Below, one piece after another: positions 25,824 to 35,190 of a stretch of DNA of 64,000 nt. Location: NCBI RefSeq assembly GCF_001045465.1, contig NZ_LFND01000007.1:248001-312000 (forward strand), in the 5' to 3' direction. The notes beneath the pieces are model-generated. The model did no database searches. It was not told the DNA's origin and saw only the letters and a list, made by a program, of their open reading frames with translations. The position numbers were made by a program, and so were the translations under genes. How positions within the stretch are numbered: position 1 is the stretch's first letter; each line of letters opens with the position of its first letter. Origin of the DNA: Chryseobacterium angstadtii (GTDB taxonomy: Bacteria > Bacteroidota > Bacteroidia > Flavobacteriales > Weeksellaceae).

Positions 25824-27452
25824 ATGAAAAAATTACTGACTCTTTTTGTGATTGCATCGCTGGGCTTTTTTGCTAATGCACAATGGAATCCTGTTTTGAA
25901 TGAAAACCTTTCCGTAACCAAGCAGGCGGGCGGAGCATCTTTTTCTGCGACAACAAGTAGCGGGAAAACTTATATAGGCTACTGGAGAAGCGCACCTGCT
26001 CCCACCAACTACGAATTATGGCTGCAGATATTGGATCAGAACGGAATGAAAGAATTACCTGGAGACGGCGTTATGCTCAGCAACCAGATCCCGATGAACA
26101 CCTATACCGTTGTTGAGAAAATAGCAGTAGACTCTTCGGATAATCTTTATATCGGAGTTACGGGAACGGGAACAGGAAATCCCGGATTTGTGTTTAAGGT
26201 TACTCCGCAGGGAACATCCGCATGGCCTAATGGTCTTAGTTTAGGAGAGGCTTATCTGCCAACTATTCTCCCATTGTCCGGAGGAGATATCGTAGTCGCT
26301 TATTACCCTCCCACTCAGAAATATACGAAAGTACAAAGATTTAATGCTGCAGGACAGCCGGTATGGGCCAATCCCATTCAGATTATTTCTGATGATGTGA
26401 CGAAAAATACAATTCCCGCAGACCTTTTTGAATTATCAGATAATGAATGTGAAATTATTTTCCATAAACAGCTTTCCTTCGGCACATCAAGCTACCTGTT
26501 TGCTCACAAGATCGGACTGAATGGAACTTTAGCCTGGGACGGTGCTAAACAGATTGCTCCTAAAACCACTGCTTACAATGCCAAATACAGTGGCGCTGTA
26601 GATGGAAATGTGGTCTATTACGGTTACAGTACCGGAGAGAACATGAGATTCGACGGATATCTTCAAAGAGTTAATGCAGACGGTACTCTTCCATGGGGGC
26701 TTGCAGGAATAGACTTTGATACCAACCAGACGTATTTTGAGAAAGACATGAAAATTGCTTTCAGTCCGGGATCTTCCTACATTTGGTCCATTGCCAACTA
26801 CAGCAGTTCTTCACAGGGAGAAAACGGTGAATTCGTACAGAAGTTTGATAAAAATACCGGAACAAGACTTCTGACAGATCATGGTAAGCAGGTATTTCCA
26901 ATTGATAATGTTTCCATATACCATTTCGGAGATTTACAGCTCGTGAATGACAGCCCTTATTTTGTTGTTCGCAAAAAAGAAGGTACATCTGCAGTAAATA
27001 TTTCCCTGAATGCGGTACAATTAACGAATAACGGAGATTTTGCATGGCCTCAGAATTATCTTCCTATGGCTACTTATCTGGCTTCAAAAGCATATATCAA
27101 TGTATTGAAACCTGTGAACGGACAAAGTGTAATTGTATTCCAGGAACAGAAATCGAGTGATGCCTCTCTGGCTATCTATGCGCAGAATTTAATCCTGCCG
27201 AACGGAACAATGGCAGTTCACGAAGCTTCACAGAAAGATCCTTCAATCAGAATCTATCCTAATCCGGCTACAGACGTAATTTATGTTGATGGAATGAAGG
27301 ATCAAAACTTCAGTATTTACAATGCTGCAGGACAGGTAGTGAAAATGGGTAACCTGAAACAGGGCAGAATAGAGGTGAGTGATCTTATAAAAGGAAATTA
27401 TGTTTTGAAAATAAAAGATAAAGCAGAAGCTGCGAAATTTATTAAAAAGTAA
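25824..27452 (+). CDS. Secreted protein with type A T9SS sorting domain
   Basis: 542 residues. Signal peptide 1-19 (FFANAQ). The middle contains repeated strands typical of a beta-propeller-like fold (for example IYIGVTGTGTG-like and YTKVQRFNAAGQPVW, GTLAWDGAKQI, GTLPWGLAGIDF). The C-terminal ~72 residues (IRIYPNPATDVIYVDG, FSIYNAAGQVVKMG, GNYVLKIKDK) are a type A sorting domain that directs export through the type IX system and attachment to the surface. Function of the body is unknown. Terminator at 27481. Confidence 0.87.
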   Translation: MKKLLTLFVIASLGFFANAQWNPVLNENLSVTKQAGGASFSATTSSGKTYIGYWRSAPAPTNYELWLQILDQNGMKELPGDGVMLSNQIPMNTYTVVEKIAVDSSDNLYIGVTGTGTGNPGFVFKVTPQGTSAWPNGLSLGEAYLPTILPLSGGDIVVAYYPPTQKYTKVQRFNAAGQPVWANPIQIISDDVTKNTIPADLFELSDNECEIIFHKQLSFGTSSYLFAHKIGLNGTLAWDGAKQIAPKTTAYNAKYSGAVDGNVVYYGYSTGENMRFDGYLQRVNADGTLPWGLAGIDFDTNQTYFEKDMKIAFSPGSSYIWSIANYSSSSQGENGEFVQKFDKNTGTRLLTDHGKQVFPIDNVSIYHFGDLQLVNDSPYFVVRKKEGTSAVNISLNAVQLTNNGDFAWPQNYLPMATYLASKAYINVLKPVNGQSVIVFQEQKSSDASLAIYAQNLILPNGTMAVHEASQKDPSIRIYPNPATDVIYVDGMKDQNFSIYNAAGQVVKMGNLKQGRIEVSDLIKGNYVLKIKDKAEAAKFIKK

Positions 27453-27480
27453 TATTCATCGTTAGAATAAAATAGGAGGT

Positions 27481-27517
27481 GTCTCGGCTGCCCAAAGGGC
27501 AGCCGAGACCTTTTTTA
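27481..27517 (+). terminator. Terminator after the sorted protein
   Basis: A perfect 13-bp stem GTCTCGGCTGCCC (27481-27493) with GGGCAGCCGAGAC (27497-27509), loop AAA, then a run of T. Confidence 0.92.
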
Positions 27518-27751
27518 TATTAAGACTGATAGAAATTTTTATTAATTCAACCTGGATCTGGATAAGGCTTTTTGAAACGAAGAACTAAACAAAAGGTTTA
27601 ATACGTTGGTTTTTATTTATTAAACTTAAGAAGACATTAAATCTATTAACAGAATACTTAAAAGTAAATATTTCAGTTTCATAGGTTTTGTTTTTCGTAA
27701 ATGGAGAGAAAAAGTTTTATGATAATTCTTTCTAAAAATCAACACATTCCG
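27518..27751. other. Spacer before the rplK promoter
   Basis: About 230 bp of AT-rich sequence, no gene or repeat seen. Confidence 0.35.
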
Positions 27752-27782
27752 TTTGCTATTTCAAAAATATTTTATAATTTTG
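27752..27782 (+). promoter_or_regulatory. Promoter of rplK-rplA-rplJ-rplL
   Basis: TTTG at 27752-27755, a 19-nt gap, TAATTTTG at 27775-27782. The leader to rplK is about 90 nt. In unbroken clusters rplK is read from upstream of secE/nusG. Confidence 0.85.
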
Positions 27783-27878
27783 CAGTCCGAAAAGTAGGTT
27801 TACTGTATGTGAGTCGGTAATCTACTGAATAATAAATGCTTCCAAACTCATTAATTATTCAAACTAAAAAAAATTAAA

Positions 27879-28325
27879 ATGGCTAAGAAAGTCTTTAAAA
27901 TGGTAAAGCTTCAGGTGAAAGGTGGCGCAGCTAACCCTTCTCCACCAGTAGGTCCGGCATTAGGTTCTGCAGGTGTGAACATCATGGAGTTTTGTAAGCA
28001 ATTTAACGGAAGAACCCAAGATAAGCCAGGGCAAGTTTTACCTGTAGTAATTACAGTATACGAAGACAAATCTTTTGAATTCGTTATTAAAACTCCACCT
28101 GCAGCTATCCAGTTGATGGATGCGGCTAAAATCAAAGGAGGTTCCGGAGAACCAAACAGAAACAAAGTAGGTTCTGTATCTTGGGATCAGGTGAAGAAAA
28201 TCGCTGAGGATAAAATGACTGACCTTAACTGCTTTACAATAGATTCTGCAGTTTCTATGGTAGCAGGTACTGCTAGATCTATGGGATTAAGAGTAACAGG
28301 AACTAAACCAACTTTTAACGCTTAA
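27879..28325 (+). CDS. rplK: 50S ribosomal protein L11
   Basis: 148 residues, family length 140-150. It contains [20 protein letters not shown] and the C-terminal rRNA-binding domain ([12 protein letters not shown]). L11 forms the GTPase-associated centre with L10 and L7/L12. First gene of a four-gene ribosomal operon with its own promoter; rplA follows after 11 bp. Confidence 0.98.
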   Translation: MAKKVFKMVKLQVKGGAANPSPPVGPALGSAGVNIMEFCKQFNGRTQDKPGQVLPVVITVYEDKSFEFVIKTPPAAIQLMDAAKIKGGSGEPNRNKVGSVSWDQVKKIAEDKMTDLNCFTIDSAVSMVAGTARSMGLRVTGTKPTFNA

Positions 28326-28336
28326 AACTATTAGAA

Positions 28337-29029
28337 ATGGCAAAATTAACTAAAAAGCAAAAGGAAGCTTTAAGCAAAGTAGAAAAAGGAAGAATCTATA
28401 ACCTTGAAGAAGGTTCTGCTCTTGTAAAAGAGGTGAACACTACAAAATTTGATGCTTCTGTAGATATCGCTGTAAGATTGGGTGTAGATCCAAGAAAAGC
28501 AAACCAAATGGTAAGAGGTGTAGTATCTCTTCCTCACGGAACTGGTAAAGATGTTAAGGTTTTAGCACTTGTTACACCAGATAAAGAAGCTGAAGCTAAA
28601 GAAGCTGGAGCTGATTATGTAGGTCTTGACGAATATTTACAAAAAATAAAAGAAGGTTGGACAGATGTTGACGTTATCGTTACTATGCCGGCTGTTATGG
28701 GTAAATTAGGTCCATTAGGTAGAGTATTAGGTCCAAGAGGTCTTATGCCAAACCCTAAATCAGGTACTGTAACTATGGAAATTGGTAAAGCAGTAACTGA
28801 AGTAAAGGCTGGTAAAATTGATTTCAAAGTAGACAAGTACGGTATTATCCACGCTGGTATTGGTAAAGTATCTTTCGATGCTGCTAAAATCAAGGAAAAT
28901 GCTCAGGAATTGATCCAGACTTTGATCAAAATGAAGCCAACTGCTGCGAAAGGAACATATGTAAAAAGCATTTACTTGTCTTCTACAATGAGCCCGGGTA
29001 TTGCAATTGATACTAAATCTGTTAACTAA
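28337..29029 (+). CDS. rplA: 50S ribosomal protein L1
   Basis: 230 residues, standard length. The motifs [50 protein letters not shown] and the tail [14 protein letters not shown] are diagnostic. L1 builds the L1 stalk and in many bacteria represses its own operon by binding the leader mRNA. Lies between rplK (11 bp) and rplJ (17 bp). Confidence 0.98.
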   Translation: MAKLTKKQKEALSKVEKGRIYNLEEGSALVKEVNTTKFDASVDIAVRLGVDPRKANQMVRGVVSLPHGTGKDVKVLALVTPDKEAEAKEAGADYVGLDEYLQKIKEGWTDVDVIVTMPAVMGKLGPLGRVLGPRGLMPNPKSGTVTMEIGKAVTEVKAGKIDFKVDKYGIIHAGIGKVSFDAAKIKENAQELIQTLIKMKPTAAKGTYVKSIYLSSTMSPGIAIDTKSVN

Positions 29030-29046
29030 TATAAATCCTCAAGACA

Positions 29047-29634
29047 ATGACAAAAGACCAAAAAGTTGTAGCGATACAAGAGATCAAAGATTTGCTTCAG
29101 GATGCTAAAGTAGTTTATGTAGCAGATCTAGACGGTTTGAACGCTTCTAAATCTTCTGATTTCAGAAGACAGGCTTTCAAGCAAAATATCAAAGTAAAAG
29201 TTGTAAAAAATACACTTTTACAAAAAGCAATGGAACAAATTGACGGAGTAGATTTCTCTGAAATGTTCCAGACTTTCAAAGGTAACTCTGCATTAATGAT
29301 TGCTGAAACAGCGAATGCTCCAGCAAAATTAATCAAAGACTTTAGAAAAAAAGAAGAGAAGCCGGCTTTAAAATCAGCTTTCGTTCAGGAAACTTTCTAT
29401 GTAGGTGACAACAATCTAGATACTTTAGTAAACATTAAGTCTAGAGAAGAAATGATCGGTGAAATCATCGGATTACTTCAGTCTCCAATTCAAAGAGTTG
29501 TTTCTGCTCTTCAAAACAAGCCTGAGACAGTAGAAGCTAAAGCTGAAGAAGCTGCACCTGCAGTAGAAGAAGCTCCTGCTACTGAAACTCCGGAAACTCC
29601 AGCTGTAGAAGGAGAAGCTCCAGCTGCTGAATAA
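29047..29634 (+). CDS. rplJ: 50S ribosomal protein L10
   Basis: 195 residues. The N-terminal rRNA-binding part (KVVYVADLDGLNASKSSDFRRQ, KVVKNTLLQKAM) and the helix that binds L7/L12 dimers are present. The C-terminus carries an extra ~25-residue Ala/Glu/Pro-rich tail (EAAPAVEEAPATETPETPAV) that makes it longer than E. coli L10 (165). Such acidic tails occur in relatives. rplL follows after 46 bp. Confidence 0.97.
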   Translation: MTKDQKVVAIQEIKDLLQDAKVVYVADLDGLNASKSSDFRRQAFKQNIKVKVVKNTLLQKAMEQIDGVDFSEMFQTFKGNSALMIAETANAPAKLIKDFRKKEEKPALKSAFVQETFYVGDNNLDTLVNIKSREEMIGEIIGLLQSPIQRVVSALQNKPETVEAKAEEAAPAVEEAPATETPETPAVEGEAPAAE

Positions 29635-29680
29635 TTACACTCAAGAAATTAAATAAATAATCAACAAAAACATTACAACA

Positions 29681-30049
29681 ATGTCAGATTTAAAAAATTT
29701 AGCTGAAACGCTAGTAAACTTAACAGTAAAAGACGTAAATGAATTAGCTACTATCCTTAAGGATGAGTACGGAATTGAGCCAGCTGCTGCTGCTGTAGTA
29801 GTTGCTGCAGGTGGTGCAGGTGAAGCTGCTGAAGAAAAGACTGAATTCGACGTAATTCTTAAGTCTGCAGGTGCTTCTAAATTAGCTATCGTTAAATTGG
29901 TAAAAGATTTAACTGGTGCTGGTCTTAAAGAAGCTAAAGATATCGTAGATGGTGCTCCTGCTCCAATCAAAGAAGGTATCTCTAAAGACGAAGCTGAAGC
30001 TCTTAAGAAGCAATTAGAAGAAGCTGGTGCTGAAGTAGAATTGAAATAA
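29681..30049 (+). CDS. rplL: 50S ribosomal protein L7/L12
   Basis: 122 residues: an N-terminal dimerization helix pair, an Ala-rich hinge ([22 protein letters not shown]), and the factor-binding C-terminal domain ([27 protein letters not shown]). A strong terminator follows at once, so rpoB is not cotranscribed with it. Confidence 0.98.
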   Translation: MSDLKNLAETLVNLTVKDVNELATILKDEYGIEPAAAAVVVAAGGAGEAAEEKTEFDVILKSAGASKLAIVKLVKDLTGAGLKEAKDIVDGAPAPIKEGISKDEAEALKKQLEEAGAEVELK

Positions 30050-30070
30050 TTCAATTTACTATAGAATATG

Positions 30071-30101
30071 AAGCCCGGACGGTAACGTCCGGGCTTTTTT
30101 T
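30071..30101 (+). terminator. rplL terminator
   Basis: A stem of 11 bp, AAGCCCGGACG (30071-30081) with CGTCCGGGCTT (30086-30096), tight loop, then T run. It separates the ribosomal operon from the next block. Confidence 0.93.
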
Positions 30102-30271
30102 GTATTTCCCTGTCTTTCAAAACAATCGATATTTAATAATTGTATTTGGATATAATTGCCATTTTCAATTCAATAGTTAATTATAATTGTTGAATTGCCA
30201 GTATTTAACATAATTAAATATTTATTATTCGTTGAATTACATATTTAATATTAAATATTTTTATTAAAAGA

Positions 30272-30300
30272 TTGTTTTGATTGAAAAATTACTATATTTG
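30272..30300 (+). promoter_or_regulatory. Promoter before an orphan ORF
   Basis: TTG at 30272-30274 and TATATTTG at 30293-30300, 18-nt gap. A transcript would start near 30307. Confidence 0.6.
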
Positions 30301-30325
30301 TCACGAAAAAAAACACACACACAAT

Positions 30326-30829
30326 TTGAAAAGAGGTTACTTTATTTTCTATGGCGCTGCTGTAGCATATTGTATAAGTATGTTGTTTACACTGCAAATA
30401 GAAAATCTCAGCACTTTATCTTTAATAACACATCAACCTGTTGTTTCAATTGGCTATTCTGGTAATACTTGTGATTCGGAACGCCCAAGCAGGGATAGAG
30501 ATGTAAGTTCAGCTATTGAGTCCCGTATTCCGGCTGTCGGTAAAATATATACCGATAGAGAACAACTTAAAAATACGAGGAATTTAAAAAATGCATGTCA
30601 TATTGAAACGAAAAGTATGAGTTCTGTTCATCCTGTTTTTGTTCACTATGATTTCCTGAAAAAAATCCCTTCTTTTATCGCTTTGAATACGGCAGGTAGG
30701 TATTCAAATTCTTTTTCCGCTAAAATGGAAATTGAGAAACACCAAAATACATTCATGCATTTTACTGGTGGTGCTAAAAGTCTGGGTGGTTTTTATTCAA
30801 TTGTTGAATTTCCGGATAAACGATCTTAA
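30326..30829 (+). CDS. Orphan ORF with an N-terminal membrane segment, doubtful
   Basis: An open frame of about 167 codons from a TTG at 30326, roughly 20 nt after a predicted transcription start; the frame is also open upstream through the promoter. Residues 5-20 are hydrophobic (YFIFYGAAVAYCISMLF), which could be a signal anchor. The rest, including HPVFVHYDFLKKIPSFIALN and MHFTGGAKSLGGFYS, matches no family known to me. Codon use is ordinary for the region. It may be a small exported protein or only a noncoding leader of the downstream genes. Confidence 0.35.
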   Translation: MKRGYFIFYGAAVAYCISMLFTLQIENLSTLSLITHQPVVSIGYSGNTCDSERPSRDRDVSSAIESRIPAVGKIYTDREQLKNTRNLKNACHIETKSMSSVHPVFVHYDFLKKIPSFIALNTAGRYSNSFSAKMEIEKHQNTFMHFTGGAKSLGGFYSIVEFPDKRS

Positions 30830-30966
30830 CTATCTCAGGCAGGCCAGCTGCTCCCCATTCACTTTAACGATACATCCCCATTTTCACTCTTTCCTCTGAG
30901 TGTAAAAGAAGTTTCATGTCTCCCTTGAAAAATAAACACATTAAAAAAAGACAAATATCACGACAA

Positions 30967-32100
30967 ATGAAAAACAGATTATTTACGCTAACAGCTTTAT
31001 CCTTCTATTTAGGTTTGAGCGCGCAAGTAGGAATAAATACGGGTCAGGGCCAGGCAACGCTTGATGTCGTAGGAAGTCCTTCAGTTACTACTAAAATGGA
31101 TGGGATTATAGCTCCCAGGCTGACAGAAACTGAATTAAACAAAAAAACGTACGCTTCTGCTCAAACCGGAGCATTGATCTACATTACCCTTGCAGATCTT
31201 GCACCGGCAGGCCAAACGGTGAATGTAACCGTTCCTGGATATTATTATTTTGATGGAGCACTGTGGCAGAAACAGACCGGTACAGAATGGCAGGTGCAAG
31301 GAAATGCCGTCGGAGAAATAGCGACTACTACAGAAACTTTAGGGAACGCACCGGCTTCCACTAATTATTTAGGACCAAAAGGAGCTGCTAATCTTGTTGT
31401 TATTTCAGCGAATAAAGTTCATGCCGTTCTTGATACTTCAGGAGCTCTTTCCGGAGGTGGTGAAGATGCTTCAGGCCTTTCATGGGGAAGTTCGAATCTC
31501 ATCAACAATACTTCGAATAATATAGCACTTGGAAGAGGAAATACGGCCAATGCTTCAGCAGCTAATTTCCCGGCAATAGCAATAGGATCATCTAATGTAG
31601 TTTCAGGAGGTGGTAAAGTCTTCGGTGCTGGAAACACTGCTACTGCTGCCAATAATTTTGCTTTCGGTGGATTCAATAAAACAGGAAACTCTGTAGCAGT
31701 TGCAGTGGGATATTCAAATGATGCTTCAAACGGAGGTTTTGCATTTGGGGCCAACAATGTGGTGAATTTGAACGGATTTGCTATTGGAAGTAATAACGAT
31801 GTAAGCCAGGATCGTGCAGTGGCTATTGGTGTAGGAGGAAAAGCATTGGGAGACCAGAATGTCTATGCCAATAAAGTGCATGCTTTCTTTAACCAAAGTA
31901 ACGGAACTGATACAGCTATAGGAGTGAATATAATTCCTGTGGCGGCTGTAGCAGCTGCGGGAGGTGCTATTCAGATGAAAGGTTTTGCTTCAGCGGCCAA
32001 TGCTACATGTACTGCGGCTATGGCAGGTGCTATCCGCTATAATTCGACGACAAATGTTCATGAAGGCTGCAACGGAACGAACTGGAAAGCTTTATACTAA
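30967..32100 (+). CDS. Secreted VGINT-type protein with YadA-head-like repeats
   Basis: 377 residues. Signal peptide about 1-19 (YLGLSAQ), VGINTGQGQATLDVVG, then a domain of about 90 residues (TKMDGIIAPRLTETELNKKTY, YYYFDGALWQKQTG) found in other Bacteroidetes surface proteins. From about 180 to 320 come 14-16-residue repeats: NIALGRGNTANASA, PAIAIGSSNVVSGG, NFAFGGFNKTGNSV, VAVGYSNDASNGG, GFAFGANNVVNLN, GFAIGSNNDVSQD, VAIGVGGKALG. These follow the xAxGxxxxAxxxxS rule of the left-handed parallel beta-roll in trimeric adhesin heads. A 3' segment ends NGTNWKALY. No sorting domain is visible. The ATG at 30967 gives the signal peptide; the frame extends 17 codons upstream. The next gene starts 36 bp later. 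Confidence 0.8.
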   Translation: MKNRLFTLTALSFYLGLSAQVGINTGQGQATLDVVGSPSVTTKMDGIIAPRLTETELNKKTYASAQTGALIYITLADLAPAGQTVNVTVPGYYYFDGALWQKQTGTEWQVQGNAVGEIATTTETLGNAPASTNYLGPKGAANLVVISANKVHAVLDTSGALSGGGEDASGLSWGSSNLINNTSNNIALGRGNTANASAANFPAIAIGSSNVVSGGGKVFGAGNTATAANNFAFGGFNKTGNSVAVAVGYSNDASNGGFAFGANNVVNLNGFAIGSNNDVSQDRAVAIGVGGKALGDQNVYANKVHAFFNQSNGTDTAIGVNIIPVAAVAAAGGAIQMKGFASAANATCTAAMAGAIRYNSTTNVHEGCNGTNWKALY

Positions 32101-32136
32101 AAAAACAAACCTTAATAAAAAAAACAAATAGAAAAA

Positions 32137-34728
32137 ATGACAAAAAAATTATTTGAGAAATTAGCGTCGGTATTGCTGGTGTTAATGATGTCTGTGTCCG
32201 CATTGGCGCAGCAGGGCTATGAGCCTATCCGTGGGATGGGAGTTGAAGCAAAGCCTGTTAATAATTCAGGAATCTGCCTGGCATGCTACAACGGAAGCAT
32301 GAATCCGGTGATAGATGCAAACTTGGACAATAGCGTAAGCATGGGGAATTTTGCTTCCCTGGTGAGCGGTAACGGAATCTCTGTAAAGAATAACAATACC
32401 ACTTATCCGGCAGGATATATCACCGGATTTAATGTGGATTTGGGAACCAGCTTCATTACAGTGGACCTGTTAAGCTCTTTAAGAATAAGCACCTATAAAA
32501 ACGGAGTGCTTCAGGAAACAACTACAAGCAGTACTTTGCTTTCTGTTCCTGCATTTGGAGGAAGTAAAAACAGAATTTTCCTGCATTTAAAAACAACAAA
32601 GGATTTTAACGAAGTAAGATTATACCAGACCAATGTACTGTCTATTTTCAGTGCTATGAATGTGTATTATGCATTCGCATTCGATCCTACTAAAGTTCCG
32701 GTTGATCAGAATGGTATCTGTGATGATATTATTGCGGGAAGCGGTGTAGACGGGAATGTATCAGGAAGCAGCAGTTTCCTTGCGCCACTTTCTTTTGTTC
32801 AGAACAGAGAAAGAATAGGAGACGGAGACAAGAATTCTTATGGTTCTATTGTTTTGCCTGCGGGACTTCTTGGGTCTTATTCAGTGGGAGTATTAGATAA
32901 AAACCAGGTGTATCCTGCAGGAAACAAAACTGGTTTTGTAATTTCTCCGGATGATGAAGGAAAACTTTTGAGTGCTGAATTCCTGAAAAATATTACAGTG
33001 GAAACTTACTTATTTGGTCAACTTCAGGATTCCAGAACACTATCTGATGGCGGAGGATTGATTAACGTTAAAGTTTTAGGTTTTGGTACAGGAAAGCAGA
33101 AAGTAACACTTACATCGACAAAACCTTTCAACGAAGTACGTTTGAAAATTACTCAGACATTAGGAGTAAACTTAGGATCTTTAAAAGTGTATTATGCATT
33201 TGAAGAGCCGGCAACTTGCGAGTGTAATGATAAAATCCAGACAAGTGGATCTGCAATGCCGGGAAATCTTGTAACAGGAGCTAACTGGACTTCAGGACCT
33301 GGATTATTCGGTCTTATTTTATCAAAAATGATCAATCCGGGTGCTATTGTAGATAACAATACTTCTAATTATGCTACGGCTACTATTCCGGCTGCATCGT
33401 TTTTAAGTATTTTCTCAGCATATACTACGGTAAGCAGCAATACATTACTTCCTGCTAATACGTATGCCGGATTTACATTAGAAAAAGCAGCGAACCTGAT
33501 CGGGGTAAGTGTTCTGGAAAATATCACGGTAACGCTTTATAATAACAATACCCAGACAGATAATTTCGTAAGTACAGGGAGTTTATTCAGTGGAAACTTC
33601 TTCACTACAGACTCTAATAAATTTTATGTAGGAGGAAAAGCAACAAAACCTTTCAACCGTATTAAGATTACTTTCTACAGTGGCACAGGAATACGTTTCC
33701 CTCAGAACTACAATATCTATAATGCATTTGCAAGCAGAGATGATGATAATGATGGTGTGCCTAACTGCTTTGACCAGTGTCCAAACGGTAATGACAGCAT
33801 TGATACAAACGGAAACGGTATTCCGGATTGTGCAGAAGGTTGTACAGCTGTGAATGATAAATCGCCTACATTGGATACAGATGGAGACGGTATTGTAGAT
33901 GCATGTGATTTAGATTCTGATAACGATGGAATTTCTGATGCTTTGGAAGATCTTAACAATAACGGAAAATTTGAAGATGATGATACAGAAGGAGTATTAG
34001 GTCCGGTACAGGTACTAGGTGACGGTATTGCAGCTTATCTGGATCTTGATTCTGATAATGATGGTATTCTGGATCTGTTTGAATCAGGAATCCCTGCTTC
34101 AGTAATCAGCCAGATTGATACAGACCGTAACGGAATCATTGACAGCAATATTCCAGTAGGTAAAAACGGTATTGCAGATATATTGGAAACTTCTCCGGAT
34201 TCAGGAGTGATGAAATATCCGCTTAGAAATACAGACGGTGATGATAAACCTGATTTCCTTGATCTTGACTCTAATGGTTCTGTTTTTGATCTTTATGCGA
34301 TCGGTAAAGCAAACTTAGATGATTTCGGTGCAGGATTTATCTCCAGAATTGATGATAAAGATAAAGACGGTATTCAGGCAGTGGTAGATACGGACCTTGT
34401 GAAGAGAGGAGCACCTAATTCTCCGCTTTCACCTTATGCTGCACTACTGAAAACGGCTCAGATGAGAGGAATCACTGCAACAGATGTTACTGAAAAAGCA
34501 AATGATATTAATGTGTATCCTAACCCTGTGAAATCAGGTGAAAATCTGAATGTGAAGTCTGAAGAGAGTGGTGTGTATACCTTGTTCTCTGCTCAGGGGC
34601 AGGTAATCAGATCTGATAAATTCTCCGGTAACGCTGTAATCAATACGGCTTCATTACCAACAGGAGTATATATTGTAAAAATTGAAACCAAATCTACAGT
34701 GAAATCTTACAAGATCATTGTGAAGTAA
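32137..34728 (+). CDS. Large secreted protein with thrombospondin-3-like calcium repeats and type A sorting domain
   Basis: 863 residues. Signal peptide about 1-24 (SVSALAQ). Three related segments of about 165-180 residues (ends marked VYYAFAFDPT, VYYAFEEPAT, YNAFASRDD) repeat the pattern VLENITVTLYNN and FNEVRLxxT. From about residue 535 to 750 there are Asp-rich loops DDDNDGVPNCFDQCPNGNDS, DTDGDGIVDACDLDSDNDGIS and DLDSDNDGILD, thrombospondin type 3-like calcium-binding repeats with paired Cys. The tail (INVYPNPVKSGENLNVK, GVYIVKIETKSTVKSYKIIV) is a type A T9SS sorting domain. Probably calcium-stabilised surface adhesin. Same operon direction as the beta-roll gene 36 bp upstream. Terminator at 34751. 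Confidence 0.88.
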   Translation: MTKKLFEKLASVLLVLMMSVSALAQQGYEPIRGMGVEAKPVNNSGICLACYNGSMNPVIDANLDNSVSMGNFASLVSGNGISVKNNNTTYPAGYITGFNVDLGTSFITVDLLSSLRISTYKNGVLQETTTSSTLLSVPAFGGSKNRIFLHLKTTKDFNEVRLYQTNVLSIFSAMNVYYAFAFDPTKVPVDQNGICDDIIAGSGVDGNVSGSSSFLAPLSFVQNRERIGDGDKNSYGSIVLPAGLLGSYSVGVLDKNQVYPAGNKTGFVISPDDEGKLLSAEFLKNITVETYLFGQLQDSRTLSDGGGLINVKVLGFGTGKQKVTLTSTKPFNEVRLKITQTLGVNLGSLKVYYAFEEPATCECNDKIQTSGSAMPGNLVTGANWTSGPGLFGLILSKMINPGAIVDNNTSNYATATIPAASFLSIFSAYTTVSSNTLLPANTYAGFTLEKAANLIGVSVLENITVTLYNNNTQTDNFVSTGSLFSGNFFTTDSNKFYVGGKATKPFNRIKITFYSGTGIRFPQNYNIYNAFASRDDDNDGVPNCFDQCPNGNDSIDTNGNGIPDCAEGCTAVNDKSPTLDTDGDGIVDACDLDSDNDGISDALEDLNNNGKFEDDDTEGVLGPVQVLGDGIAAYLDLDSDNDGILDLFESGIPASVISQIDTDRNGIIDSNIPVGKNGIADILETSPDSGVMKYPLRNTDGDDKPDFLDLDSNGSVFDLYAIGKANLDDFGAGFISRIDDKDKDGIQAVVDTDLVKRGAPNSPLSPYAALLKTAQMRGITATDVTEKANDINVYPNPVKSGENLNVKSEESGVYTLFSAQGQVIRSDKFSGNAVINTASLPTGVYIVKIETKSTVKSYKIIVK

Positions 34729-34750
34729 TTTTCATATCCTATACAATGAA

Positions 34751-34776
34751 GGCCGCCCCTGAGGGCGGCCTTTTTT
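34751..34776 (+). terminator. Terminator before rpoB block
   Basis: GGCCGCCC (34751-34758) pairs with GGGCGGCC (34763-34770), loop CTGA, then six T. Confidence 0.9.
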
Positions 34777-34816
34777 ATGTAAAAAATTTTAACAGTCTCA
34801 AAATGAATGGGTTTTA

Positions 34817-34848
34817 TTTGCCTATATGAATAAAATTTTGTAATTTTG
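34817..34848 (+). promoter_or_regulatory. rpoB promoter
   Basis: TTTG at 34817-34820, a 20-nt gap, TAATTTTG at 34841-34848, a full match to the Bacteroidetes consensus. It would give an rpoB leader of about 335 nt. Confidence 0.85.
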
Positions 34849-35190
34849 TCCCTCTTTTGGCACGAATCATTGTACGAAAATCTATAAAATACTGAAAATC
34901 AGCTCTTTCATGAAAAATAATGAAAGAGATTTCCTGTGTTTAGATACTACGGCAAATTCTGCCCCTAAAAGTAATAAAAATATTTTGCATTACGCTGTGA
35001 AAAGATATACCAGCGTTGCAGTTAGAAGTTAGATCAAAGACTTTTTAGAATAAAGAACAAAGAATAAAGACCGATAATTGCGCCAAAATTTTCACACGTA
35101 TTCTTTTCTCTTTTCTCTTTTCTCTTTTTGTCTTCTTCTGATATTTTTGAATGAATCAAAATATTTTTTAACCCTTTCTTTAAAAGTTTT
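34849..35190 (+). promoter_or_regulatory. Long rpoB 5' leader with hairpin and pyrimidine tract
   Basis: CTCTTTCAT (34903-34911) pairs with ATGAAAGAG (34920-34928). Around 35100-35140 the motif TTTTCTC repeats in a C/T-rich tract, and A-rich repeats ATAAAGA lie at about 35050-35075. No gene is visible. Possibly autoregulatory; no known ribosomal or RNAP leader motif was recognised. Confidence 0.4.
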
